In this document: positions 16,621 through 27,000 of the stretch, piece by piece
Layout of the letters: every line of letters starts with the position of its first letter
How positions within the stretch are numbered: the stretch's first letter is position 1
NCBI GenBank assembly: GCA_029259635.1
Contig: JAJDEU010000018.1
Coordinates: 57,132 to 121,131, forward strand
Origin: Planctomycetota bacterium
GTDB taxonomy: Bacteria > Planctomycetota > UBA1135 > GCA-002686595
Length of the DNA stretch: 64,000 bases
Direction of reading: 5' to 3'
Notes under the pieces: model-generated
The model's database searches: none
What the model saw: the letters and a program-made list of their open reading frames with translations, nothing else
What the model was told of the DNA's origin: nothing
Program-made: the position numbers and the translations under genes

Positions 16621-19445
16621 GCCCCCTTGCGGAAGACCGGTTCCTTCTCCTCGGTGTACTCGTAGTAGGAGTGGTAGTAGCTCCCGCCTTTGCCGTGTTC
16701 CGGTCGAACGGCATTGAGGACGGTACCCACCAGGTTGCACCCGGTCTGTCGCATTCGCGCTGCAGCGGCACGAACGGCTTCGCGCGCTACACCGTCACTG
16801 CGGTACAAGAGGAGCAGAGCGTCGAGTTTGTGAGCGAGGTTCTCGACGTCGGCGACAACCAGTGCCGGCGGAAGGTCGAAGACGATGACGTCGTAGCTGG
16901 CCTTGAGGTCCTCGACAAAGGAGCCAAAGTCGTGCTGGGCCATCAAATCGCCGGGCTTCCCGCGATGCACTCCGGCCGAGAGGATATCGAGGTTCTCGAT
17001 TTCGGAATCCTGAACGCAGCTCCGCCAGTCAATTCCGTCCATGAGGACTTCGGCGACACCGGGCGAGCGCTCGATCGGGAAGTTCTTGTGTACGCGCGGT
17101 TTCCGGAGGTCGGCATCGACAAGCAGAACGCGCTTGTTCCCCGCGGCGAAGGCGATCGCGAGGTCGGCGTTCGTGACCGACTTGCCTTCTCCGGGAGTGC
17201 AGGAGGTAACCGCCAAGGTCTGAATCTCGCGCTCGCCTCCGAGTGCGAACCGGAGGTTGGCGCGCAGGGATCGATAGGCTTCGGCGACGGGGCTATCCGG
17301 CGCATCGCGAAGAGCCACGAAGTCACAGGCGCCCTTGTAGGTGCTGAGTAGAGCACGGAAGTCCGGAATAGCGCCCAAGACGGGCAGGCCGGACACCGAT
17401 TCGAGGTCGGCCTCGGTGTGAATGCTGCCCTTCAGGCTCTCGCGCAAGTAGGCCAAGCCGACTCCCAGTACGAGACCGAGAATGGAGCCCATCATGAGGG
17501 TGAAGGAAACGCGCGGTGTGTAGCGAAGGACCGGCGGTTGGGCGGGGTCGATGAACTCGGCCGTCGCTATCGTGGCGGCGCGAGCGATCTCTGCGTCTTG
17601 CTGACTCTTCAGCAAGAACTTCACGATCTCCGCGCGTGCTTGAAGGCGACGCATCGGACCAGCGAGTTCGCGCTCGTGAGCCGGCAGCTCGCCGAGCCGC
17701 TCTTCCACGACCATGATCTGTTCGTTGAGCGAATCTCTCCTCGCGCCAACACCCTCGTAACGCGCCTGAATGTGTGCGAGCGTGCGCTTGCGTAGATTGT
17801 TGAGCGCGACTTGGATCTTCTCGCGCTCCTCTTCGGGATGTCCGTCGATGATCGAGCGCGTGTCCGCGAGCATTCTCTCGTACTCCGCCTTGGACTGCTG
17901 AAGCGAGTTCAGGCGCCCGGTCAACTGTGCGATGATCTGCTTGCGAAGCTCGTCGATGGCGGAGTCAATCTCGACCAGTCGCGGAAACTCCGGCTTGTAG
18001 ATTTGCGCGAGGTCGGCGCGTTCGGTTTCGAGAACCGAGATGCGATCCATGTAGCTGACGGCGAGCGGACCGGCGTAGTAGCCCTGCACCGGCGAGCCAG
18101 GCAAGCCGGCTAAAACGCTCTCGTCACCCTTTTTATAGGTCTCGATGATGTGCTCGAAGGACGCCGCCTGGGATTCGAGCTCGTCGAACTGCGTCTGCAG
18201 AGCTTCCAGTCTGGTCTGCTTCAAGAGCTTGTACGGTCCGGTGTCCGACCGGTCCTGCATCTCGAACTCCGCCGTGAGCAGGCTGAATTGCTCGACGTAG
18301 CTCCTTGAAATCAAATCTGCCCCTTCAACGCTGAGCCTGGAGAGAGCGGTGATGTCGCCCTCCCGAATGAGCGCGAGGGCTTCCTTCAGTGCCGTGTGCG
18401 AAATCGAGAGGTGGACGCGCTCGACTTCAAGCTCACTGAGCCGCTCGATGAGCGACGTCGCAGTCGAGGAGACATTGATGGTCTCGGGGTGAGATTGTTG
18501 AAGCCGAGCAACCTCTCCTTCCGCTGAATCGAGCAGTGCTTTTTGGTCGCGCAGTCGCTCCTCGATGAAGCTAACTGTCTGTGACGCGCGCTTGCTGCCT
18601 CGATCGATGTTGAGGTCGAAGTAGTTCAAGCACAGTGCATCTGCGGTGCGAGCGGCGCGTAAGGGATCCGAGTCGTTCACGGTAACGCGGACAACGCCCG
18701 AGTTGCGTTCGGTCTCGATGACGCGCGTGTTCCCGGTCAGAGCTCGTGCGGCGTCGCTCTCCGAAGTTCCATAGATCGAAAAGTTGCGCCCGCTGACATC
18801 TCCGTCTGAATGCAGGTGAAGTTTAAGACCCTCGTAGTCGTATTCTTTCCCCGGCTTATAGCGCACGGTCTTGGAGTTCGCTCCCACTCCAAAGTTGGCG
18901 AGAAATCCAGGGTTCGAGAACCGGACGCGGTTCTCGCCAATGAAGTTCACCCGGACGGAGTTTGGCGCTCCCGGGCCACGCCCGGCGATTTGCGCGTACA
19001 GCCGTCCATCGGATCTCGGCATTCCGAAGAGTCGGGACCAGAGAGTCGCGAGCGGTCGCATGCTCTCGTCCTCGACCGTCGTCGACAGTCCAAGGTGACG
19101 ATCAAATCCAGGGACTCCGGGATGAGCGAGCTTCGCACCGGGAGGGAGAGCAACGACTCGTTCCGCGATCGAGCGCGATCCGATGATCGCGATTTCGCTC
19201 GCCGCGGGAGGTGCTTTTCCGAGCGATGCGAGTTCGGATAAGAGGCCGTTCTGACCGCTCTCCGGATCGATCAAGACGGTCGCAGAAGCGCGATAAACTG
19301 GGGTTTGAGTGCCAACCCAGAAAACCGTAGTTACGAAGACAACGATCGCTGTGACGATCACCGTGCCCTTGCGCCGCCGCACGAGGCCAAGCGTGTCCTC
19401 AAGGCTAAAGCCGGTTGACTGGCTGTTTGATTCGTAGTCCGACAT
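16617..19445 (-). CDS. Wzc-like polysaccharide co-polymerase with BY-kinase domain
   Basis: This 942-residue inner-membrane protein controls export and chain length through tyrosine autophosphorylation. It has an N-terminal Wzz domain with a membrane segment near residues 35-50, long coiled-coil stretches near 280-620, a second membrane segment near 665-690, and a C-terminal BY-kinase. The kinase shows Walker A CTPGEGKS (Lys755), Walker A' VLLVDADLRKPR and Walker B VIVFDLPPA. The C-terminus has a cluster of five tyrosines (923-930), the usual phosphorylation tail. Kinase and co-polymerase are fused, as in proteobacterial Wzc. It follows the Wza-like gene by 2 nt. Confidence 0.93.
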   Translation of the reverse strand: MSDYESNSQSTGFSLEDTLGLVRRRKGTVIVTAIVVFVTTVFWVGTQTPVYRASATVLIDPESGQNGLLSELASLGKAPPAASEIAIIGSRSIAERVVALPPGAKLAHPGVPGFDRHLGLSTTVEDESMRPLATLWSRLFGMPRSDGRLYAQIAGRGPGAPNSVRVNFIGENRVRFSNPGFLANFGVGANSKTVRYKPGKEYDYEGLKLHLHSDGDVSGRNFSIYGTSESDAARALTGNTRVIETERNSGVVRVTVNDSDPLRAARTADALCLNYFDLNIDRGSKRASQTVSFIEERLRDQKALLDSAEGEVARLQQSHPETINVSSTATSLIERLSELEVERVHLSISHTALKEALALIREGDITALSRLSVEGADLISRSYVEQFSLLTAEFEMQDRSDTGPYKLLKQTRLEALQTQFDELESQAASFEHIIETYKKGDESVLAGLPGSPVQGYYAGPLAVSYMDRISVLETERADLAQIYKPEFPRLVEIDSAIDELRKQIIAQLTGRLNSLQQSKAEYERMLADTRSIIDGHPEEEREKIQVALNNLRKRTLAHIQARYEGVGARRDSLNEQIMVVEERLGELPAHERELAGPMRRLQARAEIVKFLLKSQQDAEIARAATIATAEFIDPAQPPVLRYTPRVSFTLMMGSILGLVLGVGLAYLRESLKGSIHTEADLESVSGLPVLGAIPDFRALLSTYKGACDFVALRDAPDSPVAEAYRSLRANLRFALGGEREIQTLAVTSCTPGEGKSVTNADLAIAFAAGNKRVLLVDADLRKPRVHKNFPIERSPGVAEVLMDGIDWRSCVQDSEIENLDILSAGVHRGKPGDLMAQHDFGSFVEDLKASYDVIVFDLPPALVVADVENLAHKLDALLLLYRSDGVAREAVRAAAARMRQTGCNLVGTVLNAVRPEHGKGGSYYHSYYEYTEEKEPVFRKGA

Positions 19446-19447
19446 GG

Positions 19448-20176
19448 TTAATCGTCCAGCGCGTCGGAGATGACCGCCAAGTTCGTGAAGGCGCCGATAA
19501 TGGGCGCGGTTCCCGAGACGTACGGAAGGATCTCTTCCCTGAAAGTTCCCGCTCCGCTCTGCCTGACGAAGATGAAATCTCCGGGCTGGACGGCGACCAG
19601 ACCGTCAACCCCGGGTGTCTCGGCATTGAAGTAGTGAACCTCGAGGTCCTTTCCGGAGGCGCGCATGAGCGCAACGGTTTCGCGATCAGCACCCACGCGA
19701 AAGCCTTGCCCAAAGGTCAGAGCTTGGAGCGCATTGATCGGGCGATCGAGTGCGTAGGAACCGGGCACGTCGACTTGGCCGAAGACGTAGACGCGCTGCG
19801 AGCCGTACTCGATAATCGAGACGGTCACTGCTGGATCCACTAAGTATTGGGACAGCGCTTCGGTGATGAGCGTCCGCGCGCCCTCCGCCGATTGTCCGTC
19901 GATCTTTACCGGGCCGATGAGCGGAAGACTGATCGTCCCGCGCAAGTCCACGCGCTCGCCTCGTTCCGGTGTCGAAAACTCGGGATGCTTGAAGACGGTG
20001 ACCGCGACGACATCGCCGGCGCCGAGCGCGTAAGCGTCCCAATCGAAAGTCGTCGTGATCGTGTTCGGCTCGACCGTTCCCTCGACCAGTGGAGGGGCTT
20101 TACAGGCGGCGCCAAGTAGAACGAGCAAGCAGGCGCACAGGGGGGCAATTGGGGGGGATAGAGTCTCTCTAGCCAT
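19448..20176 (-). CDS. Wza-like polysaccharide export outer-membrane lipoprotein
   Basis: This 242-residue protein has a signal with lipobox LGAAC, a Poly_export domain (YALGAGDVVAVTVFKHPEF, then VDLRGTISLPLIGPVKIDG) and one SLBB-type segment (QRVYVFGQVDVPGSYAL). Such proteins form the outer-membrane exit channel of Wzy-dependent exopolysaccharide systems. It is shorter than E. coli Wza (379 aa) because it has fewer SLBB repeats, which is common outside enterics. An ATG one codon upstream at 20179 is equally possible. It lies directly before the Wzc-like partner, which is the standard order. Confidence 0.9.
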   Translation of the reverse strand: MARETLSPPIAPLCACLLVLLGAACKAPPLVEGTVEPNTITTTFDWDAYALGAGDVVAVTVFKHPEFSTPERGERVDLRGTISLPLIGPVKIDGQSAEGARTLITEALSQYLVDPAVTVSIIEYGSQRVYVFGQVDVPGSYALDRPINALQALTFGQGFRVGADRETVALMRASGKDLEVHYFNAETPGVDGLVAVQPGDFIFVRQSGAGTFREEILPYVSGTAPIIGAFTNLAVISDALDD

Positions 20177-20292
20177 CACGAACGAGTTCCTTCCTAGAGG
20201 GGAAGTCGAGCCCGGGGGAGTGGCCCAACGACGGCGTTATCGACGGGAAGTGAAAAAAACTTCCGGGTCAATCCAGGGGTCCTACGGGGGGA

Positions 20293-21510
20293 TTAACCGG
20301 TCAGGGCGGGGGCCTCGGAGCCCGCGGTGCGGAGGGCGCGAACGGCCTCAGCGCTTCTCCAGACCTGATCCGCGCCGATATCGGTCAGGCACCGATTCTC
20401 GTGGGGGCAGCTCTCCAGCCAGCAGGGCGAGCAGGCCGGGCTCCTGCGGTGGACGATGGGCCGGGTGGCCTCCTCAGAGACCGGGGAGAAGTAGGGATAC
20501 CAGCGCGTCGGGACGTCTCGAGCCGAAAACGGGACGACCGAGGGCGTCTTTACGGCGGAGGCCAAGTGAATGGCTCCGGTGTCATTCGAGATCAGCAGTC
20601 GAGCGCGTTGAATGAGGGCTGCCGAGAGCAGGATGGGGCTCTCACCGCACAGGTTGATCAGGCTCGGACCGGCGATCTCTTGAATCTCCGAGCCAAGCGG
20701 GTGATCGCCGGCGGACCCGAGCACGAGTACCCGGCCCCCGTCGTTGATCCAACGCTTCGCAACCTCCCCAAAGCGGCTCGCCGGCCAGCGGTTCGTCGCG
20801 CGTTTCGCACCCGGCGAGATGCACATCAAGGTGAGGCTCGTGATCCCATAGCGTTCGAGTACGCGATCCGCTTCCGCTTGCACTTGTTCATTAAGTGGCA
20901 GCGGAAACTCAGCCGCGTGGGCTTTGACCGTGAGGTCTTCAAGCAAGTGGAGCTGGCGGTCCGCTTCGTGCTCCAAGTCCTGAGACTTGGAAAGCGCTCG
21001 TGCCGGTCCGCGCCCAAGCCAACGGAGGCTCCCGACGGCAAAGTTGCGAGCATGGGGAACACGCGCAAACAGCCTCAAAAAGGCCAATTGGCGCAGTTCC
21101 AACCAAGGCGTGCTCATGTTCTGGGGCAGTCGTAGAACGAGGTCGAAGTCGCTCTGGCGAATCTCTCTGGCGAAGCCATTGAAGGAGAGCTCGTCTCGGT
21201 AATAGACCCAGAGATGATCGAGCCAGCTCGCTTCGGACAAGAGCTCTTGTGCGCCCGGCGCTCCGCGTTTGCCCGGCGACGTCAAGAGCGTGAGCTCGGC
21301 GTTCGGCCAGGTTCTGCGGATCGCTGCCAATGCGGGAAGCGCGCAGACGATGTCTCCGATATTTCCCGTTCGCCAAACGCAGATCCGCGCGGGGGAATCC
21401 GGGAGACGGTCGCGCCAGGCTAGGCGCGCAGCAAACCCGAGCATCGCGTTTACGACGTTGAGGGTAATGCCGGCGAGTCGTGTCGCCAGGCTGGCCGGGG
21501 GCGTGATCAT
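20293..21510 (-). CDS. GT9 family glycosyltransferase (heptosyltransferase-like)
   Basis: This 405-residue GT-B protein carries RTGNIGDIVCALPALAAIR near residues 47-65, the GT9 signature for ADP-heptose-type transferases. The C-terminal block SNDTGAIHLASAVKTPSVV also matches GT9. Typical substrates are lipopolysaccharide core heptoses; here it may glycosylate lipid A-core or the polymer of the adjacent locus. It lies 113 nt upstream of the Wza-like gene on the same strand, so it may head the leftward operon or be separate. A short tail rich in Cys and His (SPACSPCWLESCPHENRC) near the C-terminus is common in the family. Confidence 0.87.
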   Translation of the reverse strand: MITPPASLATRLAGITLNVVNAMLGFAARLAWRDRLPDSPARICVWRTGNIGDIVCALPALAAIRRTWPNAELTLLTSPGKRGAPGAQELLSEASWLDHLWVYYRDELSFNGFAREIRQSDFDLVLRLPQNMSTPWLELRQLAFLRLFARVPHARNFAVGSLRWLGRGPARALSKSQDLEHEADRQLHLLEDLTVKAHAAEFPLPLNEQVQAEADRVLERYGITSLTLMCISPGAKRATNRWPASRFGEVAKRWINDGGRVLVLGSAGDHPLGSEIQEIAGPSLINLCGESPILLSAALIQRARLLISNDTGAIHLASAVKTPSVVPFSARDVPTRWYPYFSPVSEEATRPIVHRRSPACSPCWLESCPHENRCLTDIGADQVWRSAEAVRALRTAGSEAPALTG

Positions 21511-21591
21511 TCCCCCTACTTCGACGGGATTGGGGAATCGGTGGAGTGCGGCGCGCTTCCGAGTGAGATTAAAGGGCGCGGACGAGCGAGG

Positions 21592-22551
21592 CTAAGAGTT
21601 CTGAGAGCGCAGCCAGGAGAGCAGCGCATCGAAATCCGCGGGCAAGGGTGCCCGGAAGCTCAGGCGCTCTCCGGTTTTCGGATGCTCGAACTCCAGGTCG
21701 CTCGCGTGAAGAGCATGACGGCGGAGCAGCGGGGCGCCGTCGGGGAGCGGGGCTCGATCGGGGCGACGGTAGAGCTTGTCGAACAGGACCGGATGGCCGG
21801 CTGCGGCGCTGTGTACGCGAATTTGGTGGCGGCGGCCGGTGCGCGGATGGCAAGCGAGGAGGCAGGTCGCTCCGAAAGCCTCCTCGACGACGAATGCGGT
21901 CTGCGCGGTTTTGCCGCTGCCGTGCTGCGCGACTTGCTCGCGATCGCCGCGCCCGCGTTGCGGCTCGAGTGGCAGGTCGATCTCGAACTCGCGCTCCACT
22001 GGCGTTCCGTGGACCAGAGCGAGATAGCGCTTGCCGACGGTGCGCTCTCGAAACTGAAAGGCGAGCGCGTCCATCGTGGATGCATCGCGTGCGGCGACGA
22101 TCACGCCGCTCGTCTCGCGATCGAGGCGATGCACAATTCCGGGGCGGTCCTCACCGCGATGGGTCGGCAGAGGTCCGAGGCGCTCGACGAGCAGAGCGCT
22201 GAGCGAATCTTCCAAAACGCCCGGTGCATCGTGGGTCAACATGCCGGGCGGCTTGTCGACGACGACAATGAATTCGTCCTCGTACAGAGTCCGCAGCTCT
22301 GCCGCGTTTCGAGCGCGGGACTCGCCGGGAGGGGCGGCTACCTGCACGCCGATGATCGTCAAGCGCTCGCCGCCTTGCACGCGAATGTTGGATCGCCTGA
22401 CCGGATTGCCGTTTAGCCGGATCCCACCGCGGCGTACGAGTTTTTGGAGCTGGGCACGCGTGTGATCGCTGACGAGCTTCTCGAGAACGCGGTCGAGACG
22501 TTCGCCGCGCAGCTCTTTGGGAATGACGAAGGCGAGGGAGGGTTTGGGCAT
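21592..22551 (-). CDS. RluA/RluD family pseudouridine synthase
   Basis: This 319-residue enzyme isomerises uridine to pseudouridine in 23S rRNA or tRNA. An S4 RNA-binding domain occupies about residues 17-70 (RLDRVLEKLVSD, then KLVRRGGIRLNG). The catalytic domain follows, with VHRLDRETSGV containing the essential Asp144, then KRYLALVHG and TGRRHQIRVH. The ATG at 22551 precedes the S4 domain; an upstream extension to 22698 has no homology. The length fits RluD-type enzymes, but the exact target site cannot be told. It is divergent from the MBL-like gene. Confidence 0.92.
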   Translation of the reverse strand: MPKPSLAFVIPKELRGERLDRVLEKLVSDHTRAQLQKLVRRGGIRLNGNPVRRSNIRVQGGERLTIIGVQVAAPPGESRARNAAELRTLYEDEFIVVVDKPPGMLTHDAPGVLEDSLSALLVERLGPLPTHRGEDRPGIVHRLDRETSGVIVAARDASTMDALAFQFRERTVGKRYLALVHGTPVEREFEIDLPLEPQRGRGDREQVAQHGSGKTAQTAFVVEEAFGATCLLACHPRTGRRHQIRVHSAAAGHPVLFDKLYRRPDRAPLPDGAPLLRRHALHASDLEFEHPKTGERLSFRAPLPADFDALLSWLRSQNS

Positions 22552-22681
22552 GGCGTGAATTCGAGACGTTAGCAGCTCGAGTCCGTCGGTGGGGGAGTTG
22601 CGCTCGGCAGAATTGTTATTCGCGAATGCGGCGCGCGAGTCATACTGGCCACTCACGATTTCGAGGACGGAGATCACGCGC

Positions 22682-23299
22682 ATGAAAAAGACCAGCATCG
22701 ACGGATTGCACTACTGGGGGCGGCTGCAGGCCGATCGCCAGATCGACTTCAACGGATTCTTCTGGGCGCGTCCGGAGGGCGGAGTCCTGTTCGATCCGAT
22801 GGAGCTGTCCGCGGAGGAACGCGGCCTGCTCGAGAATTTGGGGGGAGCGAAACGCGTGATCATCACGAACTTCGATCACCTGCGCGCTACGGCCGAGCTC
22901 AAGAGCGAGCTGGGGCTCGAAGTGTGGGCGCCCGCAGCGGAGCGCGAGCGATTCGGCGAGGCCGCGGCCGTCATCGATCACGAGTACACGGCCGAGGGAG
23001 GCTTGCCGGCTGAACTCGGAATCGAGGCCTTCGAACTGCACGGCGGAAAGTCGGAGGTCGAGATGGCGCTCTATCTCGGTCCGTTGCAGGCGATCTTGTT
23101 CGGCGATGTCGTGCGTTCGCACGAGTCCGGCGCCTTGCGCTTGCTTCCGGATCCGAAAGTCAGCGATCGGGCGGCGCTAGTGCGAGATCTACGCGCTCTC
23201 GGAACCCTAGAGGTCCGCGCGATCCTGCTCGGTGACGGCGACAGTCAGTTCTACCGCGCCGATCAAGCCTTCGCGGAGTTCCTGCAAGGCTTGGATTGA
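22682..23299 (+). CDS. MBL-fold-like protein lacking the metal motif
   Basis: This 205-residue protein looks like a small metallo-beta-lactamase-fold relative. It has alternating strands such as GGVLFDPMEL, KRVIITNFDHLRATAEL where the HxHxDH motif would be, and LQAILFGDVVRSHESGALRL like the later GD segment. Only one His of the usual metal motif is present, so zinc-hydrolase activity is doubtful. The ATG at 22682 starts at MKKTSIDGLHYWGRL; an upstream extension would overlap the divergent promoter region. No operon partner is evident. The function is unknown. Confidence 0.6.
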   Translation: MKKTSIDGLHYWGRLQADRQIDFNGFFWARPEGGVLFDPMELSAEERGLLENLGGAKRVIITNFDHLRATAELKSELGLEVWAPAAERERFGEAAAVIDHEYTAEGGLPAELGIEAFELHGGKSEVEMALYLGPLQAILFGDVVRSHESGALRLLPDPKVSDRAALVRDLRALGTLEVRAILLGDGDSQFYRADQAFAEFLQGLD

Positions 23300-23323
23300 A
23301 GCGGGCTCACCCGCGAGAGTGAG

Positions 23324-23527
23324 CTACCTGCCCGCTCCCGCCTGTTTCAATTCGATCTTCGTCGCCGGCGTCTCCTTCGCCTGGACATCGTTCTTGGAAT
23401 CGGAATCGCCGAGTAGTCCGAGGAGGACGATCGACGCGAGCGTGAGAACAAGAATCACCACGGTGAACGACGGCAGCCAGGAACGCTGGACTTCGATCTC
23501 GTGGGCTTTGGATTGGTTGCGGGGCAT
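23324..23527 (-). CDS. Small single-pass membrane protein, hypothetical
   Basis: This 67-residue protein has a short charged N-terminus, a hydrophobic segment (FTVVILVLTLASIVLLGLLG) and a Lys/Asp-rich tail, so one transmembrane helix is likely. No family is recognised. The ATG at 23527 gives the most protein-like product; the frame stays open further upstream to 23743, but that part is rich in Arg/Ser/His and does not look like a real N-terminus. I see no clear ribosome binding site. It is convergent with the MBL-like gene, with 24 nt between the stops. Confidence 0.45.
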   Translation of the reverse strand: MPRNQSKAHEIEVQRSWLPSFTVVILVLTLASIVLLGLLGDSDSKNDVQAKETPATKIELKQAGAGR

Positions 23528-24059
23528 CTTGCGAGTGGGGCTCTGCTTGTAGCGGTAAACGGCTCTGTGAATTCCTCTTTCGACGGGCATCCTTGATTGC
23601 TGAACCCCTCGGAAATTTCCGCGAACGGGGAAATCGAAGGCCAGCGAGGTGCAGTTCTGAACCGGGTGTCTGGCTAGAAGCAGGTGGGCTGTGTTCCTTA
23701 CGGCCAGCGAAGCAAACCGTGAGTCGGGAACGACGACATCCAACTTGTGAGCTGACCTCTTCGGGTCCTCCTCCTCGGGATCAGCTCTCCTTTAGCCGTC
23801 CAATATGCCCAAAAAGTGCCGTCAAAATTAGTGTCCCCACGATTCTTTGACAGTTGCATTCCGGTTCTGGGAATGGCCGCTCAGCCCGAAATTTTTCGCG
23901 CACCGACGGACTTCAAAGAGGACCGTTCGCCCACGTTTAGGGTCGTCGACACGTAGGAACCTTCATTCAAGCGCATCGCCCATTCCAAGGCTGTTCGCCC
24001 TTGTACCCGTGCATCGATGGGGCACCATGGCGCCCCCCTTCCTCACGCGAGATTTCCCC
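23528..24059. other. 532-nt intergenic region with a GTGTCCCC-type motif
   Basis: No convincing gene is seen between the small membrane protein and the large lipoprotein. The notable item is GCCGTCAAAATTAGTGTCCCC at about 23819-23838. To my memory such strings resemble short palindrome-forming repeats scattered in some bacterial genomes, but no matching partner is present here. A perfect TTGACA at 23847-23852 lacks a good -10 box at 16-18 nt. A small GGGGC/GCCCC hairpin near 24016-24035 lies just ahead of the next start codon and could affect its translation. The upstream two-thirds shows nothing else. Confidence 0.5.
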
Positions 24060-27000
24060 ATGACATTCACATCGATGAGCACATGCCCGAGACGTTCTGG
24101 ATTCGTATTGGCGGTGCTCTACCTGGCGGTTTCAACGTTCGGTTCGGCTGCCTGTTCTGGAGGCTCGAACGAGGCGAGCTCGGAGTCGAACTTAGAAAAG
24201 CAGCTGCTGCGCGAGAGGGCTGCGGGGCTGTGGATTGAGAATCGCCGAATCGAGGCGCTGGAAGTCTTGACGCCGTTGGTGGAGGTCGCGGAACCCGAGT
24301 ACGAGGATCTCCTGAACGTCGGAATTCTCACGTTCGCGATGACGGGAATCTTCACCAATGACCAGAGGTACATCGACGAGCTCGAAGCCGAAACAACGGA
24401 GCTCCTAACCAGGGCAAGCGCGTTGCGCCCCGACGAAGCCGCGCCCTTCTACAACATTGGAGTTCTCAATCTCCGTAATGGAGAACTCGAAGTCGCCGAG
24501 GCCAACCTGGCCAAGGCGCACGAACTCGATCCCGACGACTATCAGACGCACTTGCATTATGCGAATACGCTTCTCGATCTCGACAAGCTCGAAGAAGCGG
24601 AACTCCACTATCGGCAGCTCAAAGAGATCGGTGTCGGGACCGGCAAGGGAATGTATGTCAGTGTGATCTACCGGCTTGGTCAGCTCTTGTCGTGGTCGGG
24701 GCTTGAAGAAGGTCCGGAGCTGATACGCGAATCTCAGCGGCTTAAAGAAACGGGTCTCGAGCCTCCGAGGAGCGAGCCAGCGAGAATCGGAGTGTTAGGA
24801 CAAATCAGTTGGCCTCGCGCACGGGGCTTCGAATCCGAGCGCGGTGCGACGAGTTATCAGATTGGCGAAAGCGTGCAAACGCTACCCAGCGAACTGGCCG
24901 GAATGCGCGGCTTGGCTTCATGGACGATTTCGGAAAACTGGACTCGGACGGACGCCTTGAGCGAAAAGGATCCCGAGGAAGACGAAGAGGATGACCTCTA
25001 TGCGCCGACGCAAGCTCCGAAAGCGACCGACGTAGGACTGCCCGATGTCGGTGGGTGGGGACCGAATGGATTGGTGATCGCTCTCCATCAATCCGATGGC
25101 AGCTATCAAGCGCATTCATTGACCACCGATCCGGTTCGATTCGCGCGCGCTTTCGACTATGACAACGACGGTGACCTCGATGTGCTCGCGGTCACCGAAG
25201 AGGGCGTTCGGCTCTACCGAACGGATGGTTTGGGTGATGATTTAGCGTGGGAGCTTTCGAGCGTAGAGTTTCCCGCGCTTTCCAGTTTGCCAAGAGATGT
25301 AGCGCCGGTGGATTTTGACCACGAAGGGGACATCGACCTCCTGGTGGTTGGCGAATTCGGCGCTCGGTTGTGGCGCAACGACGGACTCTCCGTGACGCAG
25401 GTAAAAGAGCATGCGAAAGAGCGGGATGACGCTCGTGCGAAAAAGGGACTCGAACGAGAGGCGCAAGACGAAGAGAACACGGAAGAGAGCACGGTAGAGA
25501 TCGGCAGTTGGGTGGATGCCACCGTTGATTCGAAGTTGCCGACGAACAAGCGATTCGATTGGTGCGTTGTCGAAGACTTCGATACCGATCAAGACGTGGA
25601 TCTTTTGCTCGGCGGTTCGGAGGGTGTTTTCCTCGCGGACAGCCTGCGCGGCGGCGTGTTCGCGGATCGCTCGACGGATTTAAGCTCTGCAGCTCACCAA
25701 CTTGGGAAGGAACCGATCGTTGCGGACCTGAACGGTGACGCGTGGCCGGACCTTTGGATTCGCGGATCGGATCAAGCGCAATTATTTATTCGGACTCCTG
25801 GAGGCAAGTACATCAGTGCAGCGGCAGGGGGCGGAGCTGCGGGTAAAGTCGAGGATGTCGGGTCGATCGACTTGAACGGCGACGGTTATCTCGACGCGAC
25901 TTGGACGCGAGAGGGTGGTGGCGCGGGCTACGCGCTGTCCATCGGCGCTGGGTCGAAGGCGCCGGCGGATGTGAACCTGCTCGATGGCGCGCTGGCGACC
26001 GTCTGGGATGACTTCGATGGCGACGGCGCGATCGACGCGCTGAGTTCGTTCGCCGATCGGGCGGAGCTCAAGCCCGGCGTTGGTGAAACGGGAGCGAACT
26101 CCATTCGCCTCGCGCTCTTCGCGAAAGAACGCGACAATCGGCGCGGCGTCGGTGCGATCGTCGAGCTGCGCGCTGGGCCGATCTACCGCCGCATTTTTTG
26201 GACGGGCGAGCCGATGACGCTCGGGCTGGGCGCGGAAGCCAGCGCGGGAATCTTGCGCGTGACTTGGCCGCGTGGCGTCGAGCAGCATGACTTCGACGTC
26301 GCTTCGGGCTCGCGCTGGATGATGTCGCGCATCAATCGCGTCGAAGGCTCGTGCCCCTTCCTCTACACCTGGAATGGCAAAACCTTTGAGTTCATCACAG
26401 ACGTACTCGGCATCACTCCGCTCGGGTTGCCGATGGCGCCGGGCATGATGGTGCCGCCGGATCATGACGAGTACGTGCTGGTGCGCGGCGAACAGATGAA
26501 GCCGCGCGTCGGAGAAGATGGAAAAGCTTATTTCGAAATGCAGTTCACCGAAGAATTGCGCGAAGTGACCTATCTCGATCGGCTGCGACTCGAGGTCGTC
26601 GACCATCCCGAGGGCACGGAGATCTTTCCGAACGAGCGCTTTTCCTTCCCGCCCTTTCCCGAGGCGCACACGCACGTGATGCGCGACCCGCTCTTGCCGA
26701 CGAGCGCGATTGATCATCGCGGCACGGACTGGACGGAGACGGTCGCATCCATCGACGGCGACTACGCGATTCCGTTCGAGCCCTATCGCGGCTTGTTGAC
26801 CGGTCTCGCGAAGCCGCACACGCTGGAGCTCAGCTTCGATCCGGAACAGCTGAAAGACGCCGAGCTCCTGCGCCTCGTCTGCACCGGTTGGTTTCTCTGG
26901 AGCGACGCGAGCATCAACATCGCCGCCGCGCGCACGCCCGGCGTCGACTTCATTCCGCCGATCTTGCAGGTGCCGGACGCGACCGCCGAGGACGGCTGGC

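Noticed and set aside
23847..23852. Sigma-70 promoter for the large lipoprotein from a perfect TTGACA
   Set aside because: No acceptable -10 hexamer lies 16-18 nt downstream.
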